From the NCBI RefSeq assembly GCF_964355755.1, contig NC_092680.1, positions 17,771,001 to 17,835,000 on the forward strand: DNA of 64,000 nucleotides, read 5' to 3'. Both the position numbers and the translations under genes were made by a program. Shown here piece by piece: positions 53,769-64,000 of the stretch (its first letter is position 1; every line of letters starts with the position of its first letter). This DNA is from Antedon mediterranea (lineage: Eukaryota > Echinodermata > Crinoidea > Comatulida > Antedonidae). Under the pieces are notes generated by a model. That model saw nothing but the letters and a program-made list of their open reading frames with translations, searched no databases and was not told where the DNA came from.

Positions 53769-55982
53769 TCTTTTCTTCCTGTTATCCGAAATAGAACGGG
53801 AGGAGGTATGTATAATATATAATTTAAATCATGAATTTGTCAAGAAATCATTCTGTTTTATAAACTTTGATTAATATGGTAAAAAGAATATATATCCAAT
53901 TGTTATCCAATACAATTATTTTTTTACAAGTAGTAGTATTACTCTTGTTTATAGTACTGTCAAATTCCTTGAACTGGTTAAGGCTTAGCCAAGCTAGGCA
54001 TAGGCTCTACCTACAGCTTAGAAGGCTTAGGCCTAGGCCTATACAAACTATGGCGAAAATCTCTTCTCTCTTGAGCTAGGTTCAAGTCACAGCAACATTA
54101 ATCAGTGGCTGAGCCTAGCTAGGCCTAGCCCTGAATACCCGAACTAGCTAGGCCTACCTAGGCTAGAGGTTAGTTGGAAAGTAAAGTGCATAGCCTAGTA
54201 GCTAGATAGCCATAGGCTATTACTATATTAGGCTAGGCCTACTAGTTTAGTTAGTTTTAGTCATTCCCCTCCTCCTGGCACGGATAAAGATGATCTGGTC
54301 GAATCCAAGCCTAGCTAGCTAGTTTTAGGCTAGGCCTATCTATAATACAGAGAGAGGCAAATTTGAGTCTTGAGTATGTGGAACTGCGTTGGGCATGGTC
54401 TCAATCGTCTCATTTTAACATTATTAGAGATTATAGCTAGGCCTACTAGCGGACTCGGCCTAGCTATGCACTAGTTACGATTCTTCCATTTGTTTTGGCC
54501 TTCACGATCGAAATCTGTGAAAATGAAAATATCAATCTGTGCGCAATGCATGCTGGGATTTATAGCAGGCTGCTTAATTTTAATTTAATATTAGTATTAC
54601 TGTAATGTAGAATCAAGGACCATATAGTATTTATTTTTACATTAAATGTAGTTTGTGACTTTAAATTAAAACTAAAAACGTTGGGAATGGTGCTTTAAAC
54701 CTAAACTGCATATAATTTGATACAGTACTTTATTATTTTAAAACCAATGAGTCTTGTTAATTTTTAGCCATGGCTGTCAGACATGACATGTGTGTAGGAC
54801 TTAATAAAGGACACAAGACAACTAAGAATGTTAATTCTCGAAAAGGTGTCAAAAAAGGAGTAAGTATAATACGCATTAGTTTCATTAAATAAGTCCTGAA
54901 TAAGTGAATAATTATACGCTGTAACTAAAGATACGGTACCGTATCCTAACTTCTGTTTGCTAAAGGTACAGTAAAATTGCATTCCTAAATATAAAACTCG
55001 TTCCTAAATCTAATTTAAGGTCTAATTTTCTGTAAATGGACATTAAATAAGGAGGAATTGGGCATCTTTTGTACCTAAGAAAAGTCTGGTTTTGGGAGGC
55101 TGGGATAGTAATTGTTAGCTTTATTCACCAAATTGTGTATTTTGCTTATTTGCAGAATCCCCGAAAGCATGTAAAGTTTGTGCGAGACTTGATTCGTGAG
55201 GTTGTTGGATTTGCACCATACGAGAAGCGTTGTATGGAGTTGTTGAGGATTAGTAAGGACAAACGTGCCTTGAAATTTTGCAAAAAGAGGGTAAGCTGTT
55301 ATGCTATCAGGGAAACTTTGTATTGAATAATTTTCAAATGGGATGAAAACAGATGAGTTAAGATATAACGAACATCGTTTTTGAAAACAAATTTTGACAA
55401 TGAATTTCCATTGATTATATAAAAAAAACTCAAGCATTGTACTGTATATCAAAATGTTGGCGTATGGGTACAGTAAGAGAACATTCCCATAATGCATTGT
55501 GTAATACAGTTCAGTTCGGGAATTGGTAATAGGCACCATCCTAAATTAAAAATGTTTTTCCCATCATGTTGATAATTGTATATTAATGATATAAATTCAA
55601 AGGCAAATTTCTGAGAAAATGACAATGCTGTTGGTATCGGTGGCTGGATCTCAATGGAGATACAAAATAAAATGAGCAACAAGCTAAAGTAAAACAGCCC
55701 TTCATCAGTGCAAGTGAGAGTAATAATATAATATACATCATTTAATTTCTTCCAGTTGGGCAGTTTAGTACGTGGAAGAAGAAAACGAGAAGAAATCCAA
55801 GGAGTGCTAGCAGCACAGAGGAAAGCACAACAGGCAAAGGGAGGAGATGCCAAATAAATTGTTTTTGAACATTACTGGAACATTCTATAACAACAACTAT
55901 AAACTTTGACACCATGTCAAGAAGTTTAATACTACAAACCTGTGTAAATCTGTCGCCATACTATTGATAACTGATAATTAAA
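53769..55982 (+). CDS. RPL36: 60S ribosomal protein L36 (eL36), 108 aa
   Basis: Exons: non-coding about 53769-53805 (donor gtatgt), then coding 54770-54859, 55156-55290 and 55756-55857, totalling 327 nt in frame. The transcript start has a pyrimidine run (ccctcttttcttcc) like a 5' TOP element, expected for translationally controlled ribosomal protein mRNAs. The protein shows the eL36 hallmarks [56 protein letters not shown] and a C-terminal basic helix RGRRKREEI. The usual length is about 105 aa. It is a component of the large ribosomal subunit. A polyA signal ATTAAA lies at 55977-55982. Confidence 0.97.
53960..54480. repeat. 'aggcctag' / 'ctagctag' rich stretch in RPL36 intron 1
   Basis: Many overlapping copies of 'aggcctag', 'ctaggcta' and 'agctagct' over about 500 bp. 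It is low-complexity palindromic sequence; no box C/D or H/ACA snoRNA layout could be made out. Confidence 0.6.
55612..55740 (-). repeat. repeat family E copy 3
   Basis: On the minus strand it reads 'cactgatgaagggctgtttt' then 'tctccattgagatccagcca'. Compared with the copy at 34840 it lacks the segment between two 'ggct' words, but keeps an exact CTGATGA. In RPL36 intron 3. Confidence 0.55.
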
Positions 55983-56069
55983 TATAAGAAAAATATCGAT
56001 TGTGTTGTTTCCACCAATTTATTGTATATTTTTTGTGGAATTATTAATTAAGTGTATAGTACTTGCTTT

Positions 56070-56475
56070 GTGGATAGCCGAGTTGTTAGGACACTTGACT
56101 GTCGTATAGATAGACCCGGGTTCAATGCCCGACAACTCCCAGTCCACTCAGCTGTAAATGAGTACCTGGTTGAAAATACTAGGGAGAAAAAAGGCGGCGT
56201 GGAAAGGAACTGGCCACCCTACCACATAATGCCGAGGCTTAGTACAATGAGCTCCTAACAGCTCATTCCCCTACGTTCTACCACATAATGCCAAGGCTTA
56301 GTACAATGAGCTCCTAACAGCTCATTCCCCTACGTTCTACCACATAATGCCGAGGCTTAGTACAATGAGCTCCTAACAGCTCATTCCCCTACGTTCTACC
56401 ACATAATGCCGAGGCTTAGTACAATGAGCTCCTAACAGCTCATTCCCCTACGTTCAGCGAACACGGGACTCACCT
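56070..56475 (+). repeat. tRNA-derived SINE with 59-bp x4 tail expansion
   Basis: The head 'tggatagccgagttgttagg' (box A) and 'cccgggttcaatgcccgac' (box B) are tRNA-like. The body includes 'actcagctgtaaatgagtac'. 56219-56454 is 'ctaccacataatgccgaggc' to 'ccctacgtt' repeated four times at exactly 59 bp; the second unit has a G-to-A change. A single-unit relative is at 51575. It sits just downstream of RPL36. Confidence 0.9.
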
Positions 56476-57848
56476 TTACGTGCTTTGTATGTATGTATGT
56501 TTGCGCGATAGCACCTACAATTTTCAATTATGAATTTTTGGTGTAAATAGGTATATACCTACTTACAGAACATCGGTTCATTAAATAACTTTAAAATTAA
56601 CGGAAAAGAAAAATGTGTATTCTTTTAACATGGGCCGAAATATCAACATGAGCATGAGTACTTAAATATTGGAGGTCACAAAATAAATACTAAACATAAA
56701 AATAAAAAATTTAAATTCAAGTTGCTTAAAGGGGCTCTGAACTAAATTTTTACTCGCATTTTATTATTGAGAGGTGAAAATTGCCATGCAAGGACAAAGC
56801 TCTCAAACCTGGTACAGTAGTTGGTTATCTAATTACACAATGTAAATGGCAAGTTACCAATGGACCAATTAACATGAAAAATTAAATAACTATACCATAT
56901 AATAATATATATAACCGTAAACCAGCGGCGCTATAAACAAGAACATCTGTTTAGCCCAACTTAAAATTGTTGTTTTATTGGAAAAAATACTGAAACTGAT
57001 AAATAAAAAGTAAAAGTGTGTTTAACTCCGTGACATCACGCTGTGATAATTCAGACATCCAAACAAAAACTAAATGAAAGGTGTTTGTGATGTTCTATTC
57101 TTCTAGTTTGTATTGTTTTGCTTTGTGGCATCACCAATGATTGTTCTCTTTTTACACAGAGTTAGAGAGAATTTCCTTTATAAATCAACTACTGCACAGA
57201 TGAAAAAAAAAGAAACAATTCCATTATTATTGTTTATTATATCAGTGAAAAAATAGAAAGTAATATCATAACATGTTCTTGCTTGATAATATTATAGTAT
57301 TTCTAATCTAAAAGAAACCTGACCAGTAATTGTTCATAACTCATTTTGTACAAATTATCAGATATTTCAAAGTGATTGGAATAATACATACAGTAAATAC
57401 TCTAAAAATGCATTGAAAATTGTATCAACTTCACACATAGCATAGAAAAGATTGCAAAATATGTTTTTCAACACATTCTAAAATAGCTAAATTTTTTAGA
57501 AAAGATTTCAAGATAATGTTACAGATCTTACAATAGCTATATCCACTACTTTAATTCATATACTATATAATGTTTAAAATTATTGTAGAAAATGTGTTTA
57601 TATAAAGAAACGTGTATATACCTTTCAAGCAATTTAATTAGTTAATATTTACATAGTACAAAACAGGACTTTAGAAAGTGCCCAACATGCTATGCAGCCT
57701 AAAATGAATATATTTTTATAGCATAACTCGGTAAAATGTAGTTAATACTGTACACTGAGAAAAAGATTCAAACGCCAATTTACTAATGTCTGTCCATACA
57801 GTATCTACTTATAGCATAACTCGGTAAAATTTTGTTTATACTGTATAA
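56476..57848. other. intergenic, no gene seen
   Basis: AT-rich between RPL36 and the 3' side of MCTP; no exon recognised. Confidence 0.4.
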
Positions 57849-58024
57849 AGAGGTTTTCACACTTGTACCGGCATGGTTTGGGTCCGGCGAATCAAACATC
57901 AATGTTTCGTTTTCATGACACTCTACACGGATATGCGCCAATCAATATGTCAAAATATTGACATTCAATTGGATTTTCCACCGCCGGCCTGAAACCGTGC
58001 CGGAACAGGTGAGAAAGACCCTTA
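57849..58024. repeat. MITE-like element with GC-rich inverted ends
   Basis: The left end 'gaggttttcacacttgtacc' plus 'ggcatggtttgggtccggcg' and the right end 'gccggcctgaaaccgtgccg' plus 'aacaggtgagaaagaccctt' are inverted copies. About 175 bp, non-coding. Confidence 0.7.
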
Positions 58025-58470
58025 AATCATATTCTGAGAAAAAGATGTCTGTCGATACAGTATCTACTCAAACATTTGATTTCAAGACATTTTGAGGACA
58101 TGTGTGGAGCACCAAAGTGGATGCATATGAAAACTATTATTTTTACTTGCTCAAGAAGTGAGCATATACTCTGTGCAATTCAGCCTAGTAGGCTGTGAGT
58201 TACTGGTTACTCTCCACATCTATTCCTAACTTCTTGTATACAGTCCTAATAAGAGATACTTCGAATATAATTAAAGCACCCACTCAGATCTGTGCCCTTT
58301 AGCATTATTAGTTCCCTATTTAGGAGGACACTGAAAATAATGGTAAATAATTCACAAATAATATTACCTAACGGCGTAATATAAATCTTGTGCATTTTCC
58401 TTAGTAACAAAATAAACTAAGTTGTCTTTAAAATATAACTCAACCATATATGTAGGTTCTAATCTGTTAT

Positions 58471-58602
58471 TAGCTCTGTTTACACTATAGAACTAGTTTG
58501 AAAAAAAAAGTGTGGTGTGCCCAAATATGGTAGTGATAAACCCAAATATGGTAGTGATATGACATCATCATGTCTATATATGGGCACACTTTTTTTTTTT
58601 TT
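58471..58602. repeat. MITE family B copy 8
   Basis: Left end 'tagctctgtttacactatag'. The interior word 'cccaaatatggtagtgata' is duplicated in tandem. The right end is lost after 'atatatgggcacac' in a T-run. Confidence 0.75.
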
Positions 58603-59441
58603 GCTTCAGTTGCAAATCAAACACTCACTATTACAAGATAATTAAACAAATTATAAATGTAATTTTTGTGAATTCTTTTAAAATGTTTTTGATAATGAAT
58701 TATTTTAGTAGATAAATAATACTGTATTCAATATTGTAGTGAAGTTCAAGATAATTTACTTATTTTATACCAATATATGAAATATAGTTCTATTATAATT
58801 GATACTATTTCTCCTTCTACTATAATTAAATGTTTTATACATCATCAACGTAATCAGTAAATTATATACAATTCATAAACTTCTAAATTTTACAATCTTA
58901 AAAATATTGCACATTATAATTATAAAGCTTACATTAGACAAAACTCAAGGAATTTGGTAAATGATAATAAAAAGTAACTCTTAACCCATTGGGAGTACAA
59001 AATGTAGAAAGTTGACTCATTGAATCAACACCATTAGTGTTTTATTCTACAGAATTGACCAATAGCTGACATCATTGCCAAAAGAAATCTCAATCTAGAA
59101 TTTTACTCTTCGGCCATAGCAACACAAGACACTAAAGCCTGTTTTCAACTAAGTCATTATTTTTTCGTGAAAATCCAATGTTCTTCCAGTGGCAAACAAA
59201 ATATATATTTAAATATATAGATTATTTCATAAATCTTCATTTATATTTCATCCTAAACTAAAAATGTGTTCTTCTTTTCAAATTTTACGTTTTTTTTCTC
59301 CGATACCCTTCTTCAAATAAATGCAATGAAGATACAATAATAATAAAAATAAATAATCAAATCAGAACATGCACTTTGCTGTTTTATGGGTGCTGTAATA
59401 TTTTTAGCCACAAACACCTTTTAAGATAATATTGTTCCAAT
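58603..59441. other. intergenic, no gene seen
   Basis: AT-rich, no exon or repeat family recognised. Confidence 0.4.
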
Positions 59442-59557
59442 CAGTGGTGTAATGCATGAAGCAAAGGGGAACTCCAATGCTGGGTAGTTGCATTGAACTG
59501 CTTATGCTCTGGGCCCCTAGGTTTAGCCAGTGAGCGCTCATAGCCGTTATGCCACTG
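59442..59557. repeat. hAT-like MITE copy 3
   Basis: In inverse orientation to copies 1 and 2: 'cagtggtgtaatgc' at the left, 'gagcgctcatagccgttatg' and 'ccactg' at the right. Flanking octamers gttccaat and gtttcaat agree at 7 of 8 positions, a hAT-type target duplication. Confidence 0.85.
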
Positions 59558-59927
59558 GTTTCAATATACCAACAAATTCTGACAAGCCCATCTCCCACTG
59601 ACTGCAAGTCTCCACATAGTAAATATCTGAAGTATTGACACAGTGGTCTAACAGTGAGCTGTTTATATTGTCAATGAAATGTTTGTGTTCAAATCATACA
59701 ACAACTGTATCAATAGCCAAAATAAAAAAAAATTCAATTTTACTTCCAGTTTAAATGCAAATACCCTAAGCAAATTAATAAATAATATTAATTAATAATA
59801 ACATTAAAAACACAAACAGATATTGCACTGCCAAAAAAAACGTATGGTTGAAAAAAAGGTGGTTAGCCATAGAAATGTTATGAATGTAAGTTAGATGTTT
59901 GCCTTTAATCTCACTGATAACACCTCA

Positions 59928-60240
59928 ATAATAATAATAATATAGTTCATTCTTATATAGCGCATATAAGCAAGCTCTCAATGCGCTGAACATTATTACC
60001 CCATTTTTTGGATCAAACGCGTATGGAAACATACTCCCATAATGCAGCTAGTAATCAACACAAAGTTGTGTCTTGTTCTAACCGGGTTCCCATTTATAGA
60101 CCTAGGTGAAAAGAGGCAAACGTAAGTAAAGTATCTTGCCTAAGGATGCAATGCAATGCGGCGAGAGTTGAATTCGAACCTCGATCTCACGATCAGTAGT
60201 CGAGCGTCCAACACACCGCGCCACACGCCCTCACACGCCC
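59928..60240 (-). repeat. tRNA-derived SINE with (ATT)n tail
   Basis: On the minus strand the head reads 'tggcgcggtgtgttggacg' (box A) and 'cgaggttcgaattcaac' (box B). The 3' end 'cttatatgcgctatataaga' is followed by an ATT-type tail at 59928-59942. This is a full-length layout. Confidence 0.8.
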
Positions 60241-61388
60241 TTGCGGGTTTCTTGCCATTTTCTCGGTTATCAGTCAGTAAAATTACATTACAGTAAAATT
60301 ATCTAACTTACCTACAATCCCTGGTGCATATTTAAATTATTATCAGGTTTAAATGTGAATACTGCCTACACATAATTTACATATATACCAGGCTATGGAG
60401 ACAAATAATTAATTATTCATATATATTAATATTCAATATTAAAATAAGTTTGTGTTTCTATTCCACACCCTTGTTTTTATATTACCTTTTTACTTGAAAT
60501 ACTTCTGTGGATCTATTGGTATTTTAAATGCACTATAAATATTATGATTGATAAACATATTTTTAATACCTTTAGATAATATATTAATACCAATATTAAA
60601 CATAATAATCTGCTTATTCATAATACTGTATAATTATTTTAACTGAGATTTGCCACAGTATAAATAAATACCGAAATATTAATATTTTTAAAGTTTTAAC
60701 TTTTGAAAAAGCTAAATGAATGAAAATGTTTAATTTATGAAACAAAATTGATAAACTATTATGTTTGGTAACTAGCACACTAAGACAAATTATCTTATTC
60801 TGATAAAACAGAAACAGAATTTAACCAACATACAGTAAAAATCTTTTTTTGGTGTGTAGTGTATCATCAAAATTGGCGTGTTCAAAGTAAAATACAAAAT
60901 AAAGAAGATTTTGAAAGTAAATTCTAAATTAAATTTTAACTTTCAACCCAATGATAAATATTTCCAAGGTATTTACTATGAGGCATTTTCATTTAAATTT
61001 CTTGTATCACCTGTATTATCTGCAATATGCAAATAATGTATGTAAATTCCACATCTAATTTTAAATCTAATTAAAATCTGGATATACTAAAATTATATTT
61101 ATTATATACTGTAGCTATGATATATAAAGGAACTATTACTAAAGGCCAGTCTTTTCCATGCCAAGCACACATTTTACTTTTTTTGGTGGCAGGTTTCCTT
61201 GCTTTTTTTGTGTCAAAAACATGCTTAAACCCTGTTAACTGAGGGTGCTTTGAATTAGGTCAGTTTGTTCCAATTATTGGTGCCTGTATACTATGTGTTC
61301 CTCTTCTGGTAACTACTTTTATTGAAAAAACATGGAACACAATTACTCTTTGTTTTGATTTTCATCCATTGGGAAATTAAGTTGTTGG
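60241..61388. other. no gene seen; probable MCTP 3' UTR and flank
   Basis: AT-rich sequence following the MCTP stop (61389) on the minus strand. No polyA site was assigned with confidence. Confidence 0.4.
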
Positions 61389-63730
61389 TTATTTTTTCTT
61401 TAACTTGACACCATCACCTTTTAACCCCTCTGGACGTAGTTCTCGATATTGTAGCTGTAGTAAAAAAAAAAAAACAATACCTTATGTTGATGTATAACAT
61501 TTTAATGGATATATTGAATCAAAATACATAATCAAAAACCATACAGGTTCTTGTCAGATTACCAAAATTACTGTAAGTAACATTTGGACTTGTAGAGAAT
61601 TTAGATGGGAGTTTTCCATAGTCTATATTGTAGTAAATATTTTAATAAATTATACATACAATCATTTATGTCATTAACAGAAAATCAGCTACAATTAATG
61701 CCATGCGTGGGCAATATAACAAAATATGAAAATATAATATGGGTACAATAGGGTTATTGTACTGACACACTTTTCGACCTCAGAGTCTCAACCCCTGCAT
61801 TGCCAGAGCCAGGTAATCTTAAGCTCTGTCTACACTATCAAACTAGTTTGACAAAAAAAGTGTGATGTGCCCAAATATGGTAGTGATATGACATCATCGA
61901 AGTCCATATATGGGCACATCACATTTTGTGGTCATAGAATATGAAGTTTGATAGTGTAGACAGAGTGTTATTACCCAGATATGTTTTTATATCAATATAA
62001 TATATTAATTTGAAGTGTTAATGTTATTACCAAAAAAAATATTAATCTGGGAAGGCACTGAATGCAAATCTCAGAGTTATCGAAAAAAGGCTGTCACATA
62101 TGGTAGTGACGGCATTACCATAAAACTCTATGCACTTACTGCAAGCAAGGAAATCTAACAACAGGACGCTGAGCTCGCCTTACCAAGATAGGAACTCGTA
62201 ACAGTCCTTTGATCTTATGTCTGGCTGCGACAAATACCAACACAGTACTGTACTATGTACATATTTTCTGCGGCGTACAGTGTCTGTTAAAGGGCGTGGA
62301 ACTGGTCGTGTCGCAGCCACAGATAAACCCTTTGATATCCGGAGCTCACTATCCTGTTGTTAAATTGCCTTGCTGCAAAGCATGTACTTACTAATTCATC
62401 ATCTGAAGGCACTCTTGATAGAAAGTCTAATAACTCATTATTATTAATTGCATGAGGAGCTCTTAACTTCTTAGTAAATTTATTAATACCTGCAATTAGA
62501 AACAAATATAAAACTTAATTGTGACATCATTGATAGAGGTATGTCAAAAGATGCTTTTCATCCATTCTTAGGCATCAGTGGCCGTGTGCACCATTGACAC
62601 CTATGTGAGATTTTTCACTTAAGTAAATAAATAAAGTATTTCCCTTAAATTTCATTCACTTAGATAGGAGATTTTGTAATTTTGTTTTACAAGTGTGAAT
62701 GGAAAAAAATGGAAAAAGCTATAGTTTATAGTTGTGAATTGGTGGTATTATTTGGTAAAGTCGGATTAGGGAATATATCAAAATTACTTTACTGCAGTTA
62801 CTGCAGTAACTCAATTTCTTTCTGCAATAATGTAATGTATGATATTAGTTTGTTTCAATGAATGTAGGCATTCAAATGAGGCAATCACTGCATTGAACAG
62901 TTTAAAAGATTTACAAAACACTAAATGAATATTAAAAGTTGTTTCACTTACCCCATGCCATAAGGAGGTATCGTAAAGGAATTAAATATAATACCATGGT
63001 AACAATACACAGGATAAAGATGAGCAGGAAGGACAACCATGGAACAGTAAAATTAAATGTACTGAAAAAATAGAAAATAATAGCAATATTATTGACTTAT
63101 ATTGAATATTATACAATACTGCCGGTAAACGCAAGGCCATTACATTTTTTGTGTACAGTATGTAGAGAAGTGCATGTTCTGTTTGGGAACCTTTGATTGA
63201 TCGTTCTTCACGACGTTATTTTATTTGTACTTGCATTCAATACATAGTCATTTTTTTATTTAAAAAAAAAGGAATAAGACATGGCTTTTAAATTTAGCCC
63301 CAGCCTAAATTCGCGCTTGTTTTGTCCCATTTGTCATTCATTCTCAACTTTGCATGAACCATCCTTATATGGGTGGGGTAAATCCAGTGGCGTAACGGCC
63401 ATGAGCGCTCACTGGCTAAACACAGGGGCCCTGGAGCTTATGGGAATCCATGAGCAGTTCCCACAGGAAAAAACAGGCATTAAAATATGCTGAAAAGGCT
63501 AAAAATGCACGAGGCCTCCAGCATTTGAACTTGGAGGGTGACTTAGGTTTCCTAAACCAGGGGCCTCAGGCCTCTGCGTTACGCCACTGGGTCAATCATA
63601 GAGTTCACAGTTCATCAACTTACTTTTTTACCCTTTCCCCGAGACATGCGATATCATCTAACGTATTCTGAATTGTCTGACATACTTTCTCTATAATATT
63701 TAACTTTTCCCTAAAGCTTTTCTTTTCTTC
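61389..63730 (-). CDS. MCTP (multiple C2 and transmembrane domain protein), C-terminal four exons; continues past the right edge
   Basis: Exons 63730-63624, 63061-62952, 62489-62392 and 61454-61389 join in frame to about 127 residues plus stop. The first holds a helix ending IACLGERVK, the second [12 protein letters not shown] and a hydrophobic membrane span followed by [13 protein letters not shown], the third INKFTKKLR and [16 protein letters not shown], and the last LQYRELRP. These are hallmarks of the MCTP1/MCTP2 C-terminal region (PRT_C). MCTPs are ER proteins whose C2 domains bind calcium; in animals they are tied to synaptic and lipid functions. The C2 domains and the first membrane span must lie to the right of the window. 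The last residues KLKKK fit a KxKxx ER-retrieval signal. MCTP1 versus MCTP2 orthology was not decided. Confidence 0.93.
61820..61970. repeat. MITE family B copy 9, near consensus
   Basis: Left 'taagctctgtctacactatc', right 'tttgatagtgtagacagagt', interior 'gtgatgtgcccaaatatggt' and 'catatatgggcacatcacat'. It lies in the last MCTP intron. Confidence 0.88.
62205..62345. repeat. small inverted repeat in the last MCTP intron
   Basis: 'tggctgcgaca' and 'tgtcgcagcca' pair at about 80 bp spacing; possibly a decayed MITE. Confidence 0.35.
63385..63589. repeat. hAT-like MITE copy 4
   Basis: Termini are 'cagtggcgtaacggccatga' and 'cctctgcgttacgccactg'. Flanking octamers ggtaaatc and ggtcaatc agree at 7 of 8 positions. 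It lies in the MCTP intron between the two upstream exons of this window. Confidence 0.87.
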
Positions 63731-64000
63731 CTGAAAAAAAAAGAAGATGCATAACATTATTTTTTTAAGAACTTTAAACAAAATATTATAATTAAAATAA
63801 AATATACTATGTATTTATTGTGTATAAGATATATATTCAAATTAAATGCAATACTGTACAACCATTTATTCCTTCATTGTATAACAAAGTTAATTTCAAC
63901 ATATGAACTATTTATAATTATTATTTTAACAAATAAACCAAAGCATCGAATATTAATACAATTGATACAAATAATACATAAACTCACAAGTATATACATA
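63731..64000. other. MCTP intron, nothing recognised
   Basis: AT-rich sequence upstream of the 63730 exon on the minus strand; the next MCTP exon is beyond the window. Confidence 0.45.

Noticed and set aside
53806-55755. Search for intronic snoRNAs in RPL36
   Set aside because: Ribosomal protein introns often host snoRNAs, but no paired C/D boxes or H/ACA layout was found; the one exact CTGATGA belongs to repeat family E.

Overview
The window is metazoan nuclear DNA: AT-rich, with intron-containing genes (GT..AG junctions, phases that add up exactly) and a dense load of short repeats. The best guess for the source is a marine invertebrate deuterostome, perhaps an echinoderm. This rests on weak evidence: deuterostome-style tRNA-derived SINEs, a secreted discoidin+PAN protein, a juvenile-hormone-acid-methyltransferase-like gene outside arthropods, and frequent 'aggcctac' words. 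Nothing prokaryotic or viral-genomic was seen apart from retroelements.

Layout. 1-4797 has no recognisable coding exon; it holds MITE-like inverted repeats and a ~590-bp minisatellite. 4798-6657 is the 3' end of a plus-strand gene whose single large coding exon encodes a 442-aa INSYN1/Largen-like coiled-coil protein. 6800-13965 is a complete minus-strand BEL/Pao LTR retrotransposon with two 700-bp LTRs that look identical by eye, a 5-bp target duplication and an unbroken 1838-codon gag-pol ORF. 14702-17234 (minus) is a 4-exon gene for a 253-aa secreted F5/8C + PAN-like protein. 19200-21209 (minus) is a 4-exon, 269-aa class I SAM methyltransferase of the JHAMT-like type. 21.2-30.2 kb is repeat-rich with no gene seen. 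30227-53245 (minus) is a full BLM (RecQ) helicase gene: 20 coding exons reconstruct in frame to 1520 aa. Head-to-head with it across a short promoter is RPL36 (plus, 53769-55982). 56.0-61.4 kb is intergenic and repeat-rich. 61389-63730 (minus) holds the last four coding exons of an MCTP (multiple C2 and transmembrane domain protein) gene that continues past the right edge.

The genes do not form a pathway; they are ordinary metazoan neighbours. BLM acts in DNA repair, RPL36 in translation, MCTP at ER membranes, the INSYN1/Largen-like protein is a scaffold of unknown role, and the F5/8C-PAN protein is probably a secreted lectin-like or adhesive protein. The most notable features are the apparently young, intact BEL/Pao copy, an FG/Asn/Ser repeat insertion in BLM encoded by a coding minisatellite, a fourfold tandem duplication of a BLM splice acceptor, and several MITE families with internal tandem expansion or captured flanking DNA. 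Exon joins were worked out by hand from splice consensus and frame. Edges of short repeats are approximate, and no database search was possible.
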